NCBI GenBank assembly: GCA_947629785.1
Contig: CANRFB010000027.1
Location: 1 to 32,413 of the forward strand
DNA: 32,413 nt
From: an uncultured Clostridia bacterium
GTDB taxonomy: Bacteria > Bacillota > Clostridia > Oscillospirales > Ruminococcaceae
Direction of reading: 5' to 3'
The position numbers were made by a program, and so were the translations under genes. Of this stretch, positions 1-7,690 are shown piece by piece. Under the pieces are notes generated by a model. The model worked only from the letters and a program-made list of their open reading frames with translations, was not told the origin of the DNA and searched no databases. How positions within the stretch are numbered: position 1 is the stretch's first letter; every line of letters starts with the position of its first letter.

Positions 1-3
1 TGA

Positions 4-45
4 AAAACAAAATCAGCAAACCACGCACCTACGCGATTTGCTGAC
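4..45. repeat. Hairpin direct repeat, copy 1
   Basis: This 42-bp stretch matches 12423-12464 with only two differences. It folds as CAGCAAA...TTTGCTG around a GC-rich inner stem, which has two mismatches in this copy but is perfect in copy 2. Read on the minus strand the hairpin is followed by ATTTTGTTTTT, so it could be a terminator in that direction. It may be the right end of a related element lying to the left, or flanking DNA next to the attachment site. Confidence 0.7.
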
Positions 46-56
46 GATTAGGCTTG

Positions 57-80
57 TGACCCGTACGGGAATCGAATCAA
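57..80 (-). other. Attachment core: 3' fragment of a tRNA gene
   Basis: Read on the minus strand this contains TTCGATT (T loop), CCCGT (T stem), ACGGGTC (acceptor strand) and A (discriminator), which is the 3' end of a tRNA. The bases before the T loop do not pair with CCCGT, so no full tRNA is present. A short tRNA 3' fragment is the usual trace left at the distal end of an element integrated into a tRNA gene. The tRNA identity cannot be told from this piece. Confidence 0.6.
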
Positions 81-89
81 GCCTTTCGC

Positions 90-154
90 ATTTTGTATCT
101 TTCGGTAACTTGCCACAAACCGCTATTCTACGCGGTTTGTGAAAGATACAAAAT
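90..154. repeat. Long bulged inverted repeat at the left element end
   Basis: ATTTTGTATCTTTC (90-103) pairs perfectly with 141-154, and ACAAACCGC (115-123) with 132-140. The unpaired 104-114 forms a bulge. The inner stem resembles the hairpins at 13-42 and 12434-12463. It lies between the tRNA fragment and the arm-type repeats, so a role in the recombination complex or as a transcription barrier is possible. Confidence 0.6.
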
Positions 155-191
155 TTCTGTCTTTTAGTAATTTGTCCTAACTTTTCATATC

Positions 192-213
192 AATAAGTCC
201 CAAATAAGTCCCA
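192..213. repeat. Left arm-type integrase sites (2 x AATAAGTCCCA)
   Basis: Two perfect tandem copies of AATAAGTCCCA. The same pair, with one change in the second copy, lies just downstream of the integrase at 12384-12405 in the same orientation. Paired 10-12 bp direct repeats near both ends are typical of arm-type sites for tyrosine integrases. Confidence 0.65.
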
Positions 214-241
214 TACCATTGGATATTTCTGCTTACAAATT

Positions 242-280
242 AACGGTATCAGCGCAAGTCGGCGTTGATACCGTTTTATT
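242..280 (+). terminator. Hairpin terminator
   Basis: AACGGTATCA (242-251) pairs perfectly with TGATACCGTT (266-275) and is followed by a T-rich run on the plus strand. No plus-strand gene ends here. It may insulate the element from transcription entering from the left. Confidence 0.5.
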
Positions 281-317
281 TAGGATCAAACACAGTAAAA
301 CAAGAAGGACCGACAAG

Positions 318-355
318 AAACCGGCAAACAGCTTTTTAATTCTGTTTGCCGGTTT
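318..355 (-). terminator. Operon terminator
   Basis: A perfect 14-bp stem, AAACCGGCAAACAG (318-331) with 342-355, has a 10-nt loop. It lies 10 bases after the stop of the DUF1893 gene, the last gene of the minus-strand operon. T runs are present on both strands, so it may act in both directions. Confidence 0.75.
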
Positions 356-364
356 TGATTCAGT

Positions 365-895
365 TCAAGTATTCTGTAAAATTAATTTTAATTTGTTTTT
401 CAACACCGTTAAAGCCTCTTTGGGATCTGAAATATTTTTAACCGTTTCTTCCATGGGACATATCCCGTCACCATTTCTGTTGATGATATTTTGCGTAAGT
501 TCATCATATTCGTAAGAAATATTGTAATTTTTGAAAACTTCCGCAGCCGTTTCGCTTATAACAGGGGAATAAACTGCTTTCACTCCGAGGATAACATAAA
601 GCATTGCCGCAGCTTTCCCTACAATTTTATCTGCTGCGCTGAAACCTTTCATATCCGTATGATTTTCGATAAATTCAATCAGCGGTTTTATCCCGCGTTC
701 CGTGCTCTTAATACTGATTCCTCATTAAAGTGTAGACAAAAAATCTGCGCAAAAACACATATATGCAAGTTTTTGCTTGATTTTTTGTACACTTTATAAT
801 CGGAATCAGTATAAAACTATCTCTCCGCGGCACAGGACGCAGGTATCACCGTAAGTTTCCATTATTTCTTTTGCTTTTTGCAGATCACTTTTCAT
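365..895 (-). pseudogene. DUF1893-family protein, split by a palindromic insertion
   Basis: The N-terminal part (895 to about 813) reads MKSDLQKAKEIMETYGDT, then CVLCRGEIV. The C-terminal part (about 710 to 365) reads KSTERGIKPLIEFIE, then GFSAADKIVGKAAAMLYVI and NGDGICPMEE, the hallmark segments of DUF1893. Between them lies a 102-bp palindrome (711-812). Removing exactly 102 bp rejoins the halves in frame with the usual family spacing and gives a protein of about 142 aa. As it stands, the first half stops at a TGA inside the insertion. A shorter product could start at the ATG at 652 but would lack about one third of the domain. The ATG at 895 overlaps the stop of the ECF gene. The family's biochemical role is not established. 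Confidence 0.85.
711..812. mobile_element. MITE-like palindromic insertion (102 bp)
   Basis: The ends ATACTGATTCC (711-721) and GGAATCAGTAT (802-812) are perfect inverted repeats. Complementarity continues inward through AAAGTGTA/TACACTTT and GACAAAAAATC/GATTTTTTGT to a central GCAAAAAC/GTTTTTGC. Nearly the whole unit is therefore one long stem with no coding capacity, which fits a miniature inverted-repeat element moved in trans. A TAA flanks both sides if the ends are taken as 712 and 811, but then the host gene would not rejoin in frame, so the target duplication is unresolved. Confidence 0.8.
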
Positions 896-1451
896 GCTTT
901 TTCAGATCCTCAACACGGTAAACTATCAGCGGGAGAAGTACCCATTGAAGTGCTATTCCGAAAAGTCCCGCTGTAATACTTGTCCAAATAGAAGCAATGC
1001 GGACACTTTCATTTCCTAAAAGATAAACAGCTGTAATAATTGCAACCGCACGAACTGCACGTCCCGAAATCTGCGATATGATAACTTTTCCGAAAGTCGG
1101 AATTTTTGCGTTGCGGAGAAGTCCTGCGGAAAGTCCGTAACCGCAAAGTTCTATCATCATAAAGGGAAGCATTGCCGCACCGGGCATTCCCGAAAGTGCA
1201 AAACTTGCAAGAGGTCCTAAAAGTCCTGCGATCGCTCCTGCATAAGGTCCTGCAAGAAGTCCTACAAGAATTATCGGTAAGTGCATTGGCAGGAATGCTT
1301 CGCCAAGTGATGTTCCAAGTCCCGACGCTGCACCTAAAACGTGAAATACCTGCGGAACTGCCACTGCTCCGATAATTGCAGCAAGTGCCGCAAGAGTTTG
1401 TACCTTTACCGAAAGGCGGGGTTTTTCCATAGTCTGAATTGCTGTTGACAT
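885..1451 (-). CDS. ECF-type transporter S component
   Basis: This 188-aa protein is almost entirely hydrophobic, with about six membrane segments and the S-component-like stretch FLPMHLPIILVGLLAGPYAG followed by a GPLASFALSG loop. S components bind a vitamin or metal-type substrate and dock onto a shared EcfT/EcfA energy module. No module genes are nearby, as is common for group II systems. The substrate is not evident. The flavoprotein-rich operon makes a flavin or flavin precursor an attractive guess, but no riboflavin-binding signature is clear. It lies between the permease gene and DUF1893, whose ATG overlaps this stop. Confidence 0.75.
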   Translation of the reverse strand: MSTAIQTMEKPRLSVKVQTLAALAAIIGAVAVPQVFHVLGAASGLGTSLGEAFLPMHLPIILVGLLAGPYAGAIAGLLGPLASFALSGMPGAAMLPFMMIELCGYGLSAGLLRNAKIPTFGKVIISQISGRAVRAVAIITAVYLLGNESVRIASIWTSITAGLFGIALQWVLLPLIVYRVEDLKKHEK

Positions 1452-1472
1452 ATTTTTCGCTCCTTTTTTATT

Positions 1473-2390
1473 TTATATAATGATATTTACAAACAAACCG
1501 GTTACAAGGGAAAATATCATTACAAAAGCTATGTAAATAATAAATCGTTTTAGTCCGAGAACGATTTTAAGCGCGCCTAAATTGGTGATTTTCGTGGCAG
1601 GTCCTGTAATCATAAAAGCCGACGCGCTGCCCATACTCATTCCCATTGCAAGCCATTCGCGGATAAGAGGTATCGTTCCGCCGCCGCAGGCATAAAGGGG
1701 AACACCTATCGTTGCCGCCATAAGCACGCCGAATCCCTCGTTTGATTTTCCGAAAAGTTCCGCAAAATCATCTGCGGGAACATATCTTTGAAACAGTGCT
1801 GAAAGCAGAACTCCCAAAAGAAACCACAATGCCGTTGCTTTTATATTTCTGCCTAAATTAAACAGAAAACGCAGGAACAGATTGGGGTTCGTATCGTGAC
1901 TTGCCCGCGGTTCAAAACCGTCAAAATTGAAAAACGGTTTGTCCTTATAGAAAATATGCACCACAATTCCTGCAATAATTCCGCACAATGTGCAGGAAAT
2001 TATTCTTATTGCAAGAGCAGTTCCGCCAAGGGCAGTGGAATACATAATAAGCTGCGGATTCAGCAAAACACTTGACATCATAAATGCCGCAAGCCAATCG
2101 TGGCGCATACCGTGTTTTGAAAATGACGCTGCAATTGGTATTGTTCCATACATACAAAGGGGAGAAGTAATCCCCAGAATACTTGCGGGGATAACGCCCC
2201 ATATGCCCCATTTTTTATTGCGGATACGGTCAAAAGCGTTGTGAATAGTGTCTTTTGCAAACACAGACACCAGCGAGCCTATCACCATTCCAAGTGCCCA
2301 ATAGCCCGCTATCTGCCGCAGCTGCACCATGAAATAGTAACTTATATACACAAATTCACGGTGCAGAACGTCAAACACTTCATTCATCAA
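1473..2390 (-). CDS. ArsP/UPF0718 (DUF318)-family permease
   Basis: This 305-aa polytopic membrane protein has two homologous halves. The first carries GITSPLCMYGTIPIAASF and SSVLLNPQL. The second carries GVPLYACGGGTIPLIREW and AFMITGPATKITN. These paired motifs mark the UPF0718/ArsP permeases, some of which export methylated arsenicals. Cysteines sit in both motif loops. Its start overlaps the end of the DUF362 gene by 11 bases, which suggests translational coupling. No ArsR, ArsC or other arsenic gene is nearby, so an arsenic role is not supported here, and the operon suggests another small-molecule substrate. Confidence 0.8.
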   Translation of the reverse strand: MMNEVFDVLHREFVYISYYFMVQLRQIAGYWALGMVIGSLVSVFAKDTIHNAFDRIRNKKWGIWGVIPASILGITSPLCMYGTIPIAASFSKHGMRHDWLAAFMMSSVLLNPQLIMYSTALGGTALAIRIISCTLCGIIAGIVVHIFYKDKPFFNFDGFEPRASHDTNPNLFLRFLFNLGRNIKATALWFLLGVLLSALFQRYVPADDFAELFGKSNEGFGVLMAATIGVPLYACGGGTIPLIREWLAMGMSMGSASAFMITGPATKITNLGALKIVLGLKRFIIYIAFVMIFSLVTGLFVNIII

Positions 2391-3474
2391 TGCTCACCAA
2401 ATTATAAGTGCGGCTGCCAAGACCGATTTCCTCGGCGTGTTCAAGTGTATGCAGACCGTTGCGGGATTCGATTCGCTTTACAAGAGAAGCACCGTCACCG
2501 TCTTTCTGTTCGTAAACAAGATCAATGCACGCCTGATCCAGTGCCACGGGATCCGTTGATGCAAGAATGCCAATATCGTGCATATCCGGCTCGGCGGGGT
2601 TGCCGTCGCAGTCGCAGTCCACGGACAGGCGGTTCATCACATTGACATAAACGATCCGTTCACCGTTTTCAAGATAATCTGATACCGACTTTCCGGCTTC
2701 CGCCATAGCTTCTAAAAATGCGTCCTGCTCGCCGCCCCACATACTGCCGCCTGTTCCGCCGCTGTGGATCCAAGCCTTTCCCTCGCTTGATCCAAGTCCG
2801 ATAGAGATATTCTTGATCGCTCCTCCGTAACCTGCCATAGCATGACCTTTGAAATGCGACAGAACAAGATAGGAATCATAATCTCCAAACGCCGCACCAA
2901 CATAATTTTCCGTCAGCACACTGCCGCCCTCAACAGGCAAAGTCATTGAGCCGTTTTCATCAAGTATCTGAAAATCTGCGATCTCGGTAAAACCGTGATC
3001 CTCCGCTACCTGATAGTGCATGGCTGTTTCTGAACGTGAACCGCCGTATGCGGTATTGCATTCAACGATAGTTCCGTCAACAGCCTCTACTACATCTTTA
3101 ATAAGCTGCGGATCAAGGTAGTTGCTTGCAGGCGGTTCGCCGGTAGATAACTTTACGGCTACTTTTCCGGTTGGTGTCCAGTCAAGTGCTTCATACACCG
3201 ACATCAGTCCTTCGGGAGATATGTCGGACGTCATGTAAACGGTAGGAATATCGGAATTTGTCTGACTGTCTGACGTGGTAATGCTGTTCTGACTGTCGAT
3301 TGGATCATCGTTCTTTTTTGAATCGCTGACGGACAGAGCAACGTTATGCGATGTCTGATCCTTATTTTCCAAGCCGACTGTTGTCGGTTCGTTCTGTGTG
3401 CCGCAGCCTGTTAATAACGTTGGCAGCAACAGTAACGTAAAGAAAACCGATAAAAACCTTTTTTTCATACTCAT
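2380..3474 (-). CDS. DUF362-domain lipoprotein
   Basis: The 364-aa protein begins with a lipoprotein signal peptide: KKR, a hydrophobic core and the lipobox LTGC with the lipidated Cys24. A Ser/Asn/Asp-rich linker runs to about residue 75. The DUF362 domain follows, with GGSRSETAMHYQVAEDHGF, LSHFKGHAMAGYGGAIKN, DCDCDGNP and GILASTDPVALDQACIDLV. DUF362 proteins are often linked to [4Fe-4S] ferredoxin domains, but no such motif is visible here. It should sit on the outer face of the membrane. The start has AAGGAGAC just upstream; the Met at residue 3 is an alternative. Exact function is unknown. Confidence 0.85.
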   Translation of the reverse strand: MSMKKRFLSVFFTLLLLPTLLTGCGTQNEPTTVGLENKDQTSHNVALSVSDSKKNDDPIDSQNSITTSDSQTNSDIPTVYMTSDISPEGLMSVYEALDWTPTGKVAVKLSTGEPPASNYLDPQLIKDVVEAVDGTIVECNTAYGGSRSETAMHYQVAEDHGFTEIADFQILDENGSMTLPVEGGSVLTENYVGAAFGDYDSYLVLSHFKGHAMAGYGGAIKNISIGLGSSEGKAWIHSGGTGGSMWGGEQDAFLEAMAEAGKSVSDYLENGERIVYVNVMNRLSVDCDCDGNPAEPDMHDIGILASTDPVALDQACIDLVYEQKDGDGASLVKRIESRNGLHTLEHAEEIGLGSRTYNLVSIDE

Positions 3475-3486
3475 GTCTCCTTGTTT

Positions 3487-4020
3487 TTATAATTTTTTGC
3501 CTAATTCATACGCCATTTGAAGATATTTTGAACGCTCTGTCATAGACGGCGTTCCGCAGCCTTTGCCAAGAACCGTTCCCATATCGGTCAGATTTAAATA
3601 CCGTACAAGCGTCCTGTAATTTGACAAAAGCGATTCAAAAGTCCAATCATCGGCGTTCCACGCTACCGCAATAAGTGCAGACTTCATGTGCTTTCGCTGA
3701 ATACTGCTGTTAAATGCACAGAAACGGTCTATCATGGTTTTAAGTTGCGCGCTCATTCCGTAATAATAAAGCGGCGTGACAAAAACCATCATATCGGAAT
3801 CAAGAATTATTTTGCGTATATTTTCAACATCGTCTTTCTGCGAGCAAGGTCCTTCATATCCGCATTTTACACAGCCTGTGCATGGGTGAATATTTGCATG
3901 GGCAGTGTCTATCACTTCTATATTATGTCCTGCCTCTTTTGCGCCGCGGATAAATTCCTCCGCAAGCATATTTGACGAACCGTGTTTGTTCGGACTTCCC
4001 TCAATAACTGCAATTTTCAT
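3487..4020 (-). CDS. NAD(P)H-dependent FMN reductase / iron-sulfur flavoprotein-like
   Basis: This 177-aa protein of the FMN-reductase flavodoxin fold begins MKIAVIEGSPNKHGSSN, the phosphate-binding loop for FMN. A compact cysteine cluster, C47-x2-C50-x2-C53-x5-C59, resembles the [4Fe-4S] motif of archaeal iron-sulfur flavoproteins, and TPLYYYGMSAQLKTMIDR is the usual second FMN motif. I chose the ATG at 4020 because it forms an ATGA overlap with the preceding stop; an upstream ATG at 4035 would add five residues. It probably moves electrons between NAD(P)H or ferredoxin and the operon's flavoproteins in the cytoplasm. Confidence 0.85.
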   Translation of the reverse strand: MKIAVIEGSPNKHGSSNMLAEEFIRGAKEAGHNIEVIDTAHANIHPCTGCVKCGYEGPCSQKDDVENIRKIILDSDMMVFVTPLYYYGMSAQLKTMIDRFCAFNSSIQRKHMKSALIAVAWNADDWTFESLLSNYRTLVRYLNLTDMGTVLGKGCGTPSMTERSKYLQMAYELGKKL

Positions 4021-4493
4021 AATGTTTCCACCCACTTCTTTAATTCATTTTCTTCAAATTTTCCGTTGAGCATTCTGCCGTCCGTGATCTTTACATCAGC
4101 CGCAACGGAATTTTTTAATCCTGCGGCTGTTTTTCCTAAACCGCTGCCGCCCGATGTGGCGAAAAGAACTATTTTCTTGCCCGAGAAATCATAGCTTTCA
4201 AGAAAAGTGTTTATGATCGTCGGCGCGGAATACCACCATATCGGAAAGCCAAGCAGAATTATTTCATGTCCTGCAATATCGGCGTTTTTGTCCGCAAGTT
4301 CGGGACGGCTTGATCTGTCGTTCATTTCAACAGAACTGCGGGACTTCTTATCCATCCAGTTCAGGTCTGCCTGTGTATAAGGAACGGAAGGTCTTATTTC
4401 GTAAATATCTGCATTTGCGGCATCGGCAAGTTTTTTTGCTGCCTTGGCAGTAACTCCACTTGCAGAAAAATAGGCTACTAAAATTTTGCTCAT
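4017..4493 (-). CDS. Flavodoxin (cytoplasmic)
   Basis: This is a 158-aa flavodoxin. MSKILVAYFSASGVTAKAA is the FMN phosphate loop, then come SRSSVEMNDRSSRPEL, GFPIWWYSAPTIINTFLE and FATSGGSGLG. There is no signal peptide. I chose the ATG at 4493 for its GAGAGG ribosome site and 15-base gap after the aldo/keto reductase stop; the upstream ATG at 4529 lies inside that gene. It is closely similar in motifs to the lipoprotein flavodoxin at 7691-8569, so the operon holds both inside and outside versions of the same carrier. Confidence 0.88.
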   Translation of the reverse strand: MSKILVAYFSASGVTAKAAKKLADAANADIYEIRPSVPYTQADLNWMDKKSRSSVEMNDRSSRPELADKNADIAGHEIILLGFPIWWYSAPTIINTFLESYDFSGKKIVLFATSGGSGLGKTAAGLKNSVAADVKITDGRMLNGKFEENELKKWVETL

Positions 4494-4507
4494 GTCTGTT
4501 TCCTCTC

Positions 4508-5449
4508 TTATTTCATTTCTTTTTCCCAACCACGGATAACATTCAGTTTATACCGATCCGCAGCGTCTTCAATCGCTTTTATCTCATCGGCAGTAAGTTC
4601 CAGCGCGGCTGCTTTTGCAGCGTCCTCTGCTTGTGAAGCCTTAGTAACACCGATTATGGGAAGTGTTCCTTTTGCAATTGCCCATGCAATGGGGATCTGT
4701 GCCGTGCTTACACCGTGCTTTTGGGCAATTTCTTTCATCACTGCTACAATTTTTTCGATCTGCGGCAGGAGAGGATTATAGGTTCTTCCTCTGTCGGAAT
4801 TTTCGGGAAGAGGGTTGGAAGTGCTGTATTTTCCTGAAAGTGCTCCCTGTTCAAGAACCATATAGGAAAAGAATGTGATCCCATTTTCTTTGCAGTAATC
4901 AAGTATTCCCGAATCCTCCGATGAACGGTTCAGAATACTGTAATGATTCTGTATCGCAGAAATTTTCAATCCCTCGTTTTCAAGAATGGCAGCAGCTTCT
5001 TTGATTTCGGCAAGGTTGTGATTTGAAAGTCCGATATGTCCGATCTTTCCGCTTTTGGCAAGAGGAATAAGTTCTTTTATCCACTTCGGAGCGCCCACAG
5101 GATTGTGTATCCAGTAAAAGTCCATATAGTCGGTGCCAAGCAGTTCCGCACTTGTGTTGAACATTTCCACAACTGCATTTTCCGATTTCGGATCTGCACA
5201 TTGAGGTGTAAACTTAGCAGAAATATAATAGCTGTCTCTCGGTACGGTGCGCAGAAATCCGCCTAAAATTTTTTCGGAAGTCCCCATGCCGTAAACAAAA
5301 GCTGTATCCCAGAGATTGAGTCCCGCTTTCATAGCAGTGTCAAAAACAGGGCGAAGCTCATCGGCGGTAAGTGTTCTGCCGAATGTTCCGTCATTGCCCC
5401 ACGCCCATGCGCCAAGTGCGATTTTTGGAAATTTTTCGTTTTTATCCAT
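4508..5449 (-). CDS. Aldo/keto reductase
   Basis: This 313-aa protein has the full AKR catalytic tetrad: D48 and Y53 in LWDTAFVYGMG, K79 in SAKFTPQ and H115 in YWIHNP. GLSNHN and the C-terminal IPIAWAIAKGTLPIIGVTKA are typical of the NADPH-binding barrel end. It reduces aldehydes or ketones with NAD(P)H; the substrate cannot be told. AGGAGG lies just before the ATG. The gene follows the fusion gene by 20 bases and precedes the flavodoxin by 14, so it is part of the operon. Confidence 0.9.
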   Translation of the reverse strand: MDKNEKFPKIALGAWAWGNDGTFGRTLTADELRPVFDTAMKAGLNLWDTAFVYGMGTSEKILGGFLRTVPRDSYYISAKFTPQCADPKSENAVVEMFNTSAELLGTDYMDFYWIHNPVGAPKWIKELIPLAKSGKIGHIGLSNHNLAEIKEAAAILENEGLKISAIQNHYSILNRSSEDSGILDYCKENGITFFSYMVLEQGALSGKYSTSNPLPENSDRGRTYNPLLPQIEKIVAVMKEIAQKHGVSTAQIPIAWAIAKGTLPIIGVTKASQAEDAAKAAALELTADEIKAIEDAADRYKLNVIRGWEKEMK

Positions 5450-5469
5450 TTTAATATCCTCCTGAATAT

Positions 5470-6720
5470 TTATTGATTTTCAGCCGTTATGTTATTTAAA
5501 TTCAGCCATTCTGCAATATCGTCAGGCAGGCTGCTGCCGCCGGAATAATGTACCGATAATCCCTCTCCCATGACCGCATCGGGTGCAAGCTTTGCAATTG
5601 CCGTAAGGCTCTGTCCGAAACGTCCGCCGCCGTGAGAGCAGAACGGAATGATAGTTTTGTCCGAAAAGTCGTATTCCTCTAAGAAAGACGCTATCGGCAT
5701 GGGAATTGATGCCCACCAGTTGGGATAGCCGAGAATTACAGTGTCATACTGTTCAAAATTTTCGACTTTATTTTTTATTTCCGGTCGCGCCTGAATGTTC
5801 TGGTCTTGCTGCGCCTGATCGAGTACGGTGTTGTAGTCATCGGAATATGGAGTAACAAGCTCGATCTCAAACAGGTCAGCACCTGTCTGTGACTGAATTT
5901 CCTCAGCAATGCCCCTTGTGTTGCCGCCCCAAGAGAAGAATGCGATCAGCACCTTGCCGTCAGTGCTGTTCTCTCTGTCTTTCTCTGCGCTGACAATATT
6001 TCCTGCGCCATTTACGGCATTTCTTACAAGCCGTATGCCGAGGTTGAAACTGCCCTTGTCCTCCGGCAAAGCGGCACGGTAAGCGGAGCGCATATTTTTG
6101 GCAAAATCATTCCAACCGCCGCCGCGGTAAACGCGCCGTGTTCCGCTCTCCGGACCTGTAGGATCGACCTCATTTGCCGTGCTATATTCGCCGTAGAGAT
6201 CCCACACCCACTCGCTGACGTTGCCGTGCATATTGTACAGTCCGAACCCGTTGGGAGAAAAGCTGTCCACCGCGACCGTGGTCTGACGGTATTCGCCGGG
6301 TTTAGTTGTGAGATTTCCTTGTGAAAAATAGTTGTCCTCTATTTCATAAGGGTAATGTCCGTAATAGTTGGATTCCTCCGGACTTATGGAGGTTTCGGTG
6401 TTGAACGGCGTTGTCGTTCCCGCGCGGCAGGCGTACTCCCACTCTGCCTCGGTCGGCATACGATAGCCGTTCGCGCTCCTGTCCCATGTGACAGTTTTTC
6501 CGTCAATGGTATAAACGGGCGTAAGGTTTTCTTTCTCGCTCAGAGCATTGCAATATGCTGCTGCGTCAAGCCACGAAACGTTTTCCACCGGCAGATCGTC
6601 TCCGTCAAAATTCGAGGGATCATTGCCCATAACTTCGGCATATTCGCTTTGCCGAACTTCATAGGGACTCATATAAAAATCGCTTACCGTTACGGTATGA
6701 AGCGTTTCGTCCGCAGAACG
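5470..6720 (-). CDS. SUMF1-like plus flavodoxin part of the interrupted DUF4405 fusion protein
   Basis: This is the continuation of the gene at 6721-7689 after an in-frame TGA. The reading frame resumes directly with RSADETLHTVTVSDFYMSPY, and the first ATG in it is at 6672, with no good ribosome site. Residues to about 218 complete a SUMF1/FGE-like domain (GYRMPTEAEWEYACRAGTT, GLYNMHGNVSEWVWDL, YRGGGWNDFA). The paired cysteines of true formylglycine-generating enzymes are absent, so sulfatase maturation is unlikely. From about residue 235 a flavodoxin domain follows (KVLIAFFSWGGNTRG, GYPNWWASIPMPIASFLE, FCSHGGGRFG). The topology of the N-terminal part would place both domains outside the membrane. 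Confidence 0.75.
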   Translation of the reverse strand, partial: RSADETLHTVTVSDFYMSPYEVRQSEYAEVMGNDPSNFDGDDLPVENVSWLDAAAYCNALSEKENLTPVYTIDGKTVTWDRSANGYRMPTEAEWEYACRAGTTTPFNTETSISPEESNYYGHYPYEIEDNYFSQGNLTTKPGEYRQTTVAVDSFSPNGFGLYNMHGNVSEWVWDLYGEYSTANEVDPTGPESGTRRVYRGGGWNDFAKNMRSAYRAALPEDKGSFNLGIRLVRNAVNGAGNIVSAEKDRENSTDGKVLIAFFSWGGNTRGIAEEIQSQTGADLFEIELVTPYSDDYNTVLDQAQQDQNIQARPEIKNKVENFEQYDTVILGYPNWWASIPMPIASFLEEYDFSDKTIIPFCSHGGGRFGQSLTAIAKLAPDAVMGEGLSVHYSGGSSLPDDIAEWLNLNNITAENQ

Positions 6721-7689
6721 TCACGGTTCGTCAGAAGGACTTCCCATTTCAAAACTGCCGCCCTTAATAAACACAAAGCCGTCCTCTATGGGTTGGGTTT
6801 GCAGATCGGACTGAACGATTTCCGAAGAAGTTTCCGTATTTTGGGATATATCCTTTGCTGTGCTTTCCGTTTCGTTTGAAATGCTTTCCTCAGACTGCTT
6901 TGAGGAATTTGCCTGCCAAGGAGCATTTTGCGCAGGCACTTTCAAACCGACTGCTACAATAACACAGGCAAGTACCGGTATCACAAAAGCTACAGCTTTG
7001 TGTATACGTCCGTCTGACTGTTTATTACCGAATTTGCAAAGCAGCTTATTTATATAATGCGCCGCCGCTGCGAACAGACACATCATTGCAATGGTTTCGG
7101 CAAAATACACGACCGCCGTTTTCGTCTCGTCAAACATCACGAAATGCGTCTGCAAAAACAGATAGCTCGGTATCTGCTGCGTGAAAAACGCGAAAACGCC
7201 ATACCCCGCCGCCAGTGCCGCAAGACTGCGCAGTACCCACGTCCTCGCGGCGTTCTTTTCGGAAAGATGAAACAGCTTTCTGCCAAGTCCGAAGAACTGC
7301 TCCATATGCAGACCGAGGTGCGCCGACATCAGGATAAATCCCCAATACGATGCGAACAGGTGAAGCTGCCGCGCCAAAATCATACCGCCGCTGATGTGCA
7401 GAAAGCTGAACACAAATCCCGACATCATAACGCCGCTTGCGAAAAGCGCCGCCATATCAAGCAAAAGCAGCAGGTCAACCGCCGTCCCGAACGCGCGGGA
7501 GGGATTGTATTTGCCTTTGGTGAAACTTTTCCACCAACCAAAATTCAAAATATGGTGCGTAATAAATAACGCCAACATAGCAGTTCCGAGCCATTCATGG
7601 CACTTTTGCCCCGTGAGTATCTCCATCATCAGAAGCGGCAGAAGCACGATCATGGCAAGGTCAACTATACGTTTTACGATCTGTTTCAT
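6721..7689 (-). CDS. DUF4405 membrane anchor part of the interrupted SUMF1-flavodoxin fusion
   Basis: The 322 residues hold about seven membrane helices (near 10-27, 34-50, 70-96, 108-128, 150-169, 191-212 and 231-249). Membrane-placed histidines H31, H45, H46, H110, H124 and H128 resemble a b-type haem-binding four-helix cytochrome as in DUF4405. A Ser/Gln/Glu-rich linker (250-302) leads into the start of a SUMF1 domain, FVFIKGGSFEMGSPSDEP, then TGA at 6721-6723. The family normally has Trp there (EPWR), so TGG to TGA is the simplest explanation. The base after the stop is C, a leaky UGA context. The start follows the upstream flavodoxin stop by one base. Confidence 0.8.
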   Translation of the reverse strand: MKQIVKRIVDLAMIVLLPLLMMEILTGQKCHEWLGTAMLALFITHHILNFGWWKSFTKGKYNPSRAFGTAVDLLLLLDMAALFASGVMMSGFVFSFLHISGGMILARQLHLFASYWGFILMSAHLGLHMEQFFGLGRKLFHLSEKNAARTWVLRSLAALAAGYGVFAFFTQQIPSYLFLQTHFVMFDETKTAVVYFAETIAMMCLFAAAAHYINKLLCKFGNKQSDGRIHKAVAFVIPVLACVIVAVGLKVPAQNAPWQANSSKQSEESISNETESTAKDISQNTETSSEIVQSDLQTQPIEDGFVFIKGGSFEMGSPSDEP

Positions 7690-7690
7690 A

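Noticed and set aside
57-80. A complete tRNA gene on the minus strand
   Set aside because: Only the T loop, one T-stem strand and the acceptor 3' strand are present. The bases before the T loop do not complete the stem, and no D or anticodon arm follows.
192-213. Start of a CRISPR array
   Set aside because: Two 11-bp units without spacers of constant length; the matching pair beside the integrase explains them better as arm-type sites.
1473-2390. Arsenic resistance locus based on the ArsP-type permease
   Set aside because: No arsR, arsC, arsM or other arsenic gene is in the operon; the family also includes permeases of unknown substrate.
2380-3474. Ferredoxin domain in the DUF362 protein
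   Set aside because: Only the DCDCDGNP cysteines and the lipobox cysteine are present; no CxxCxxCxxxC pattern.
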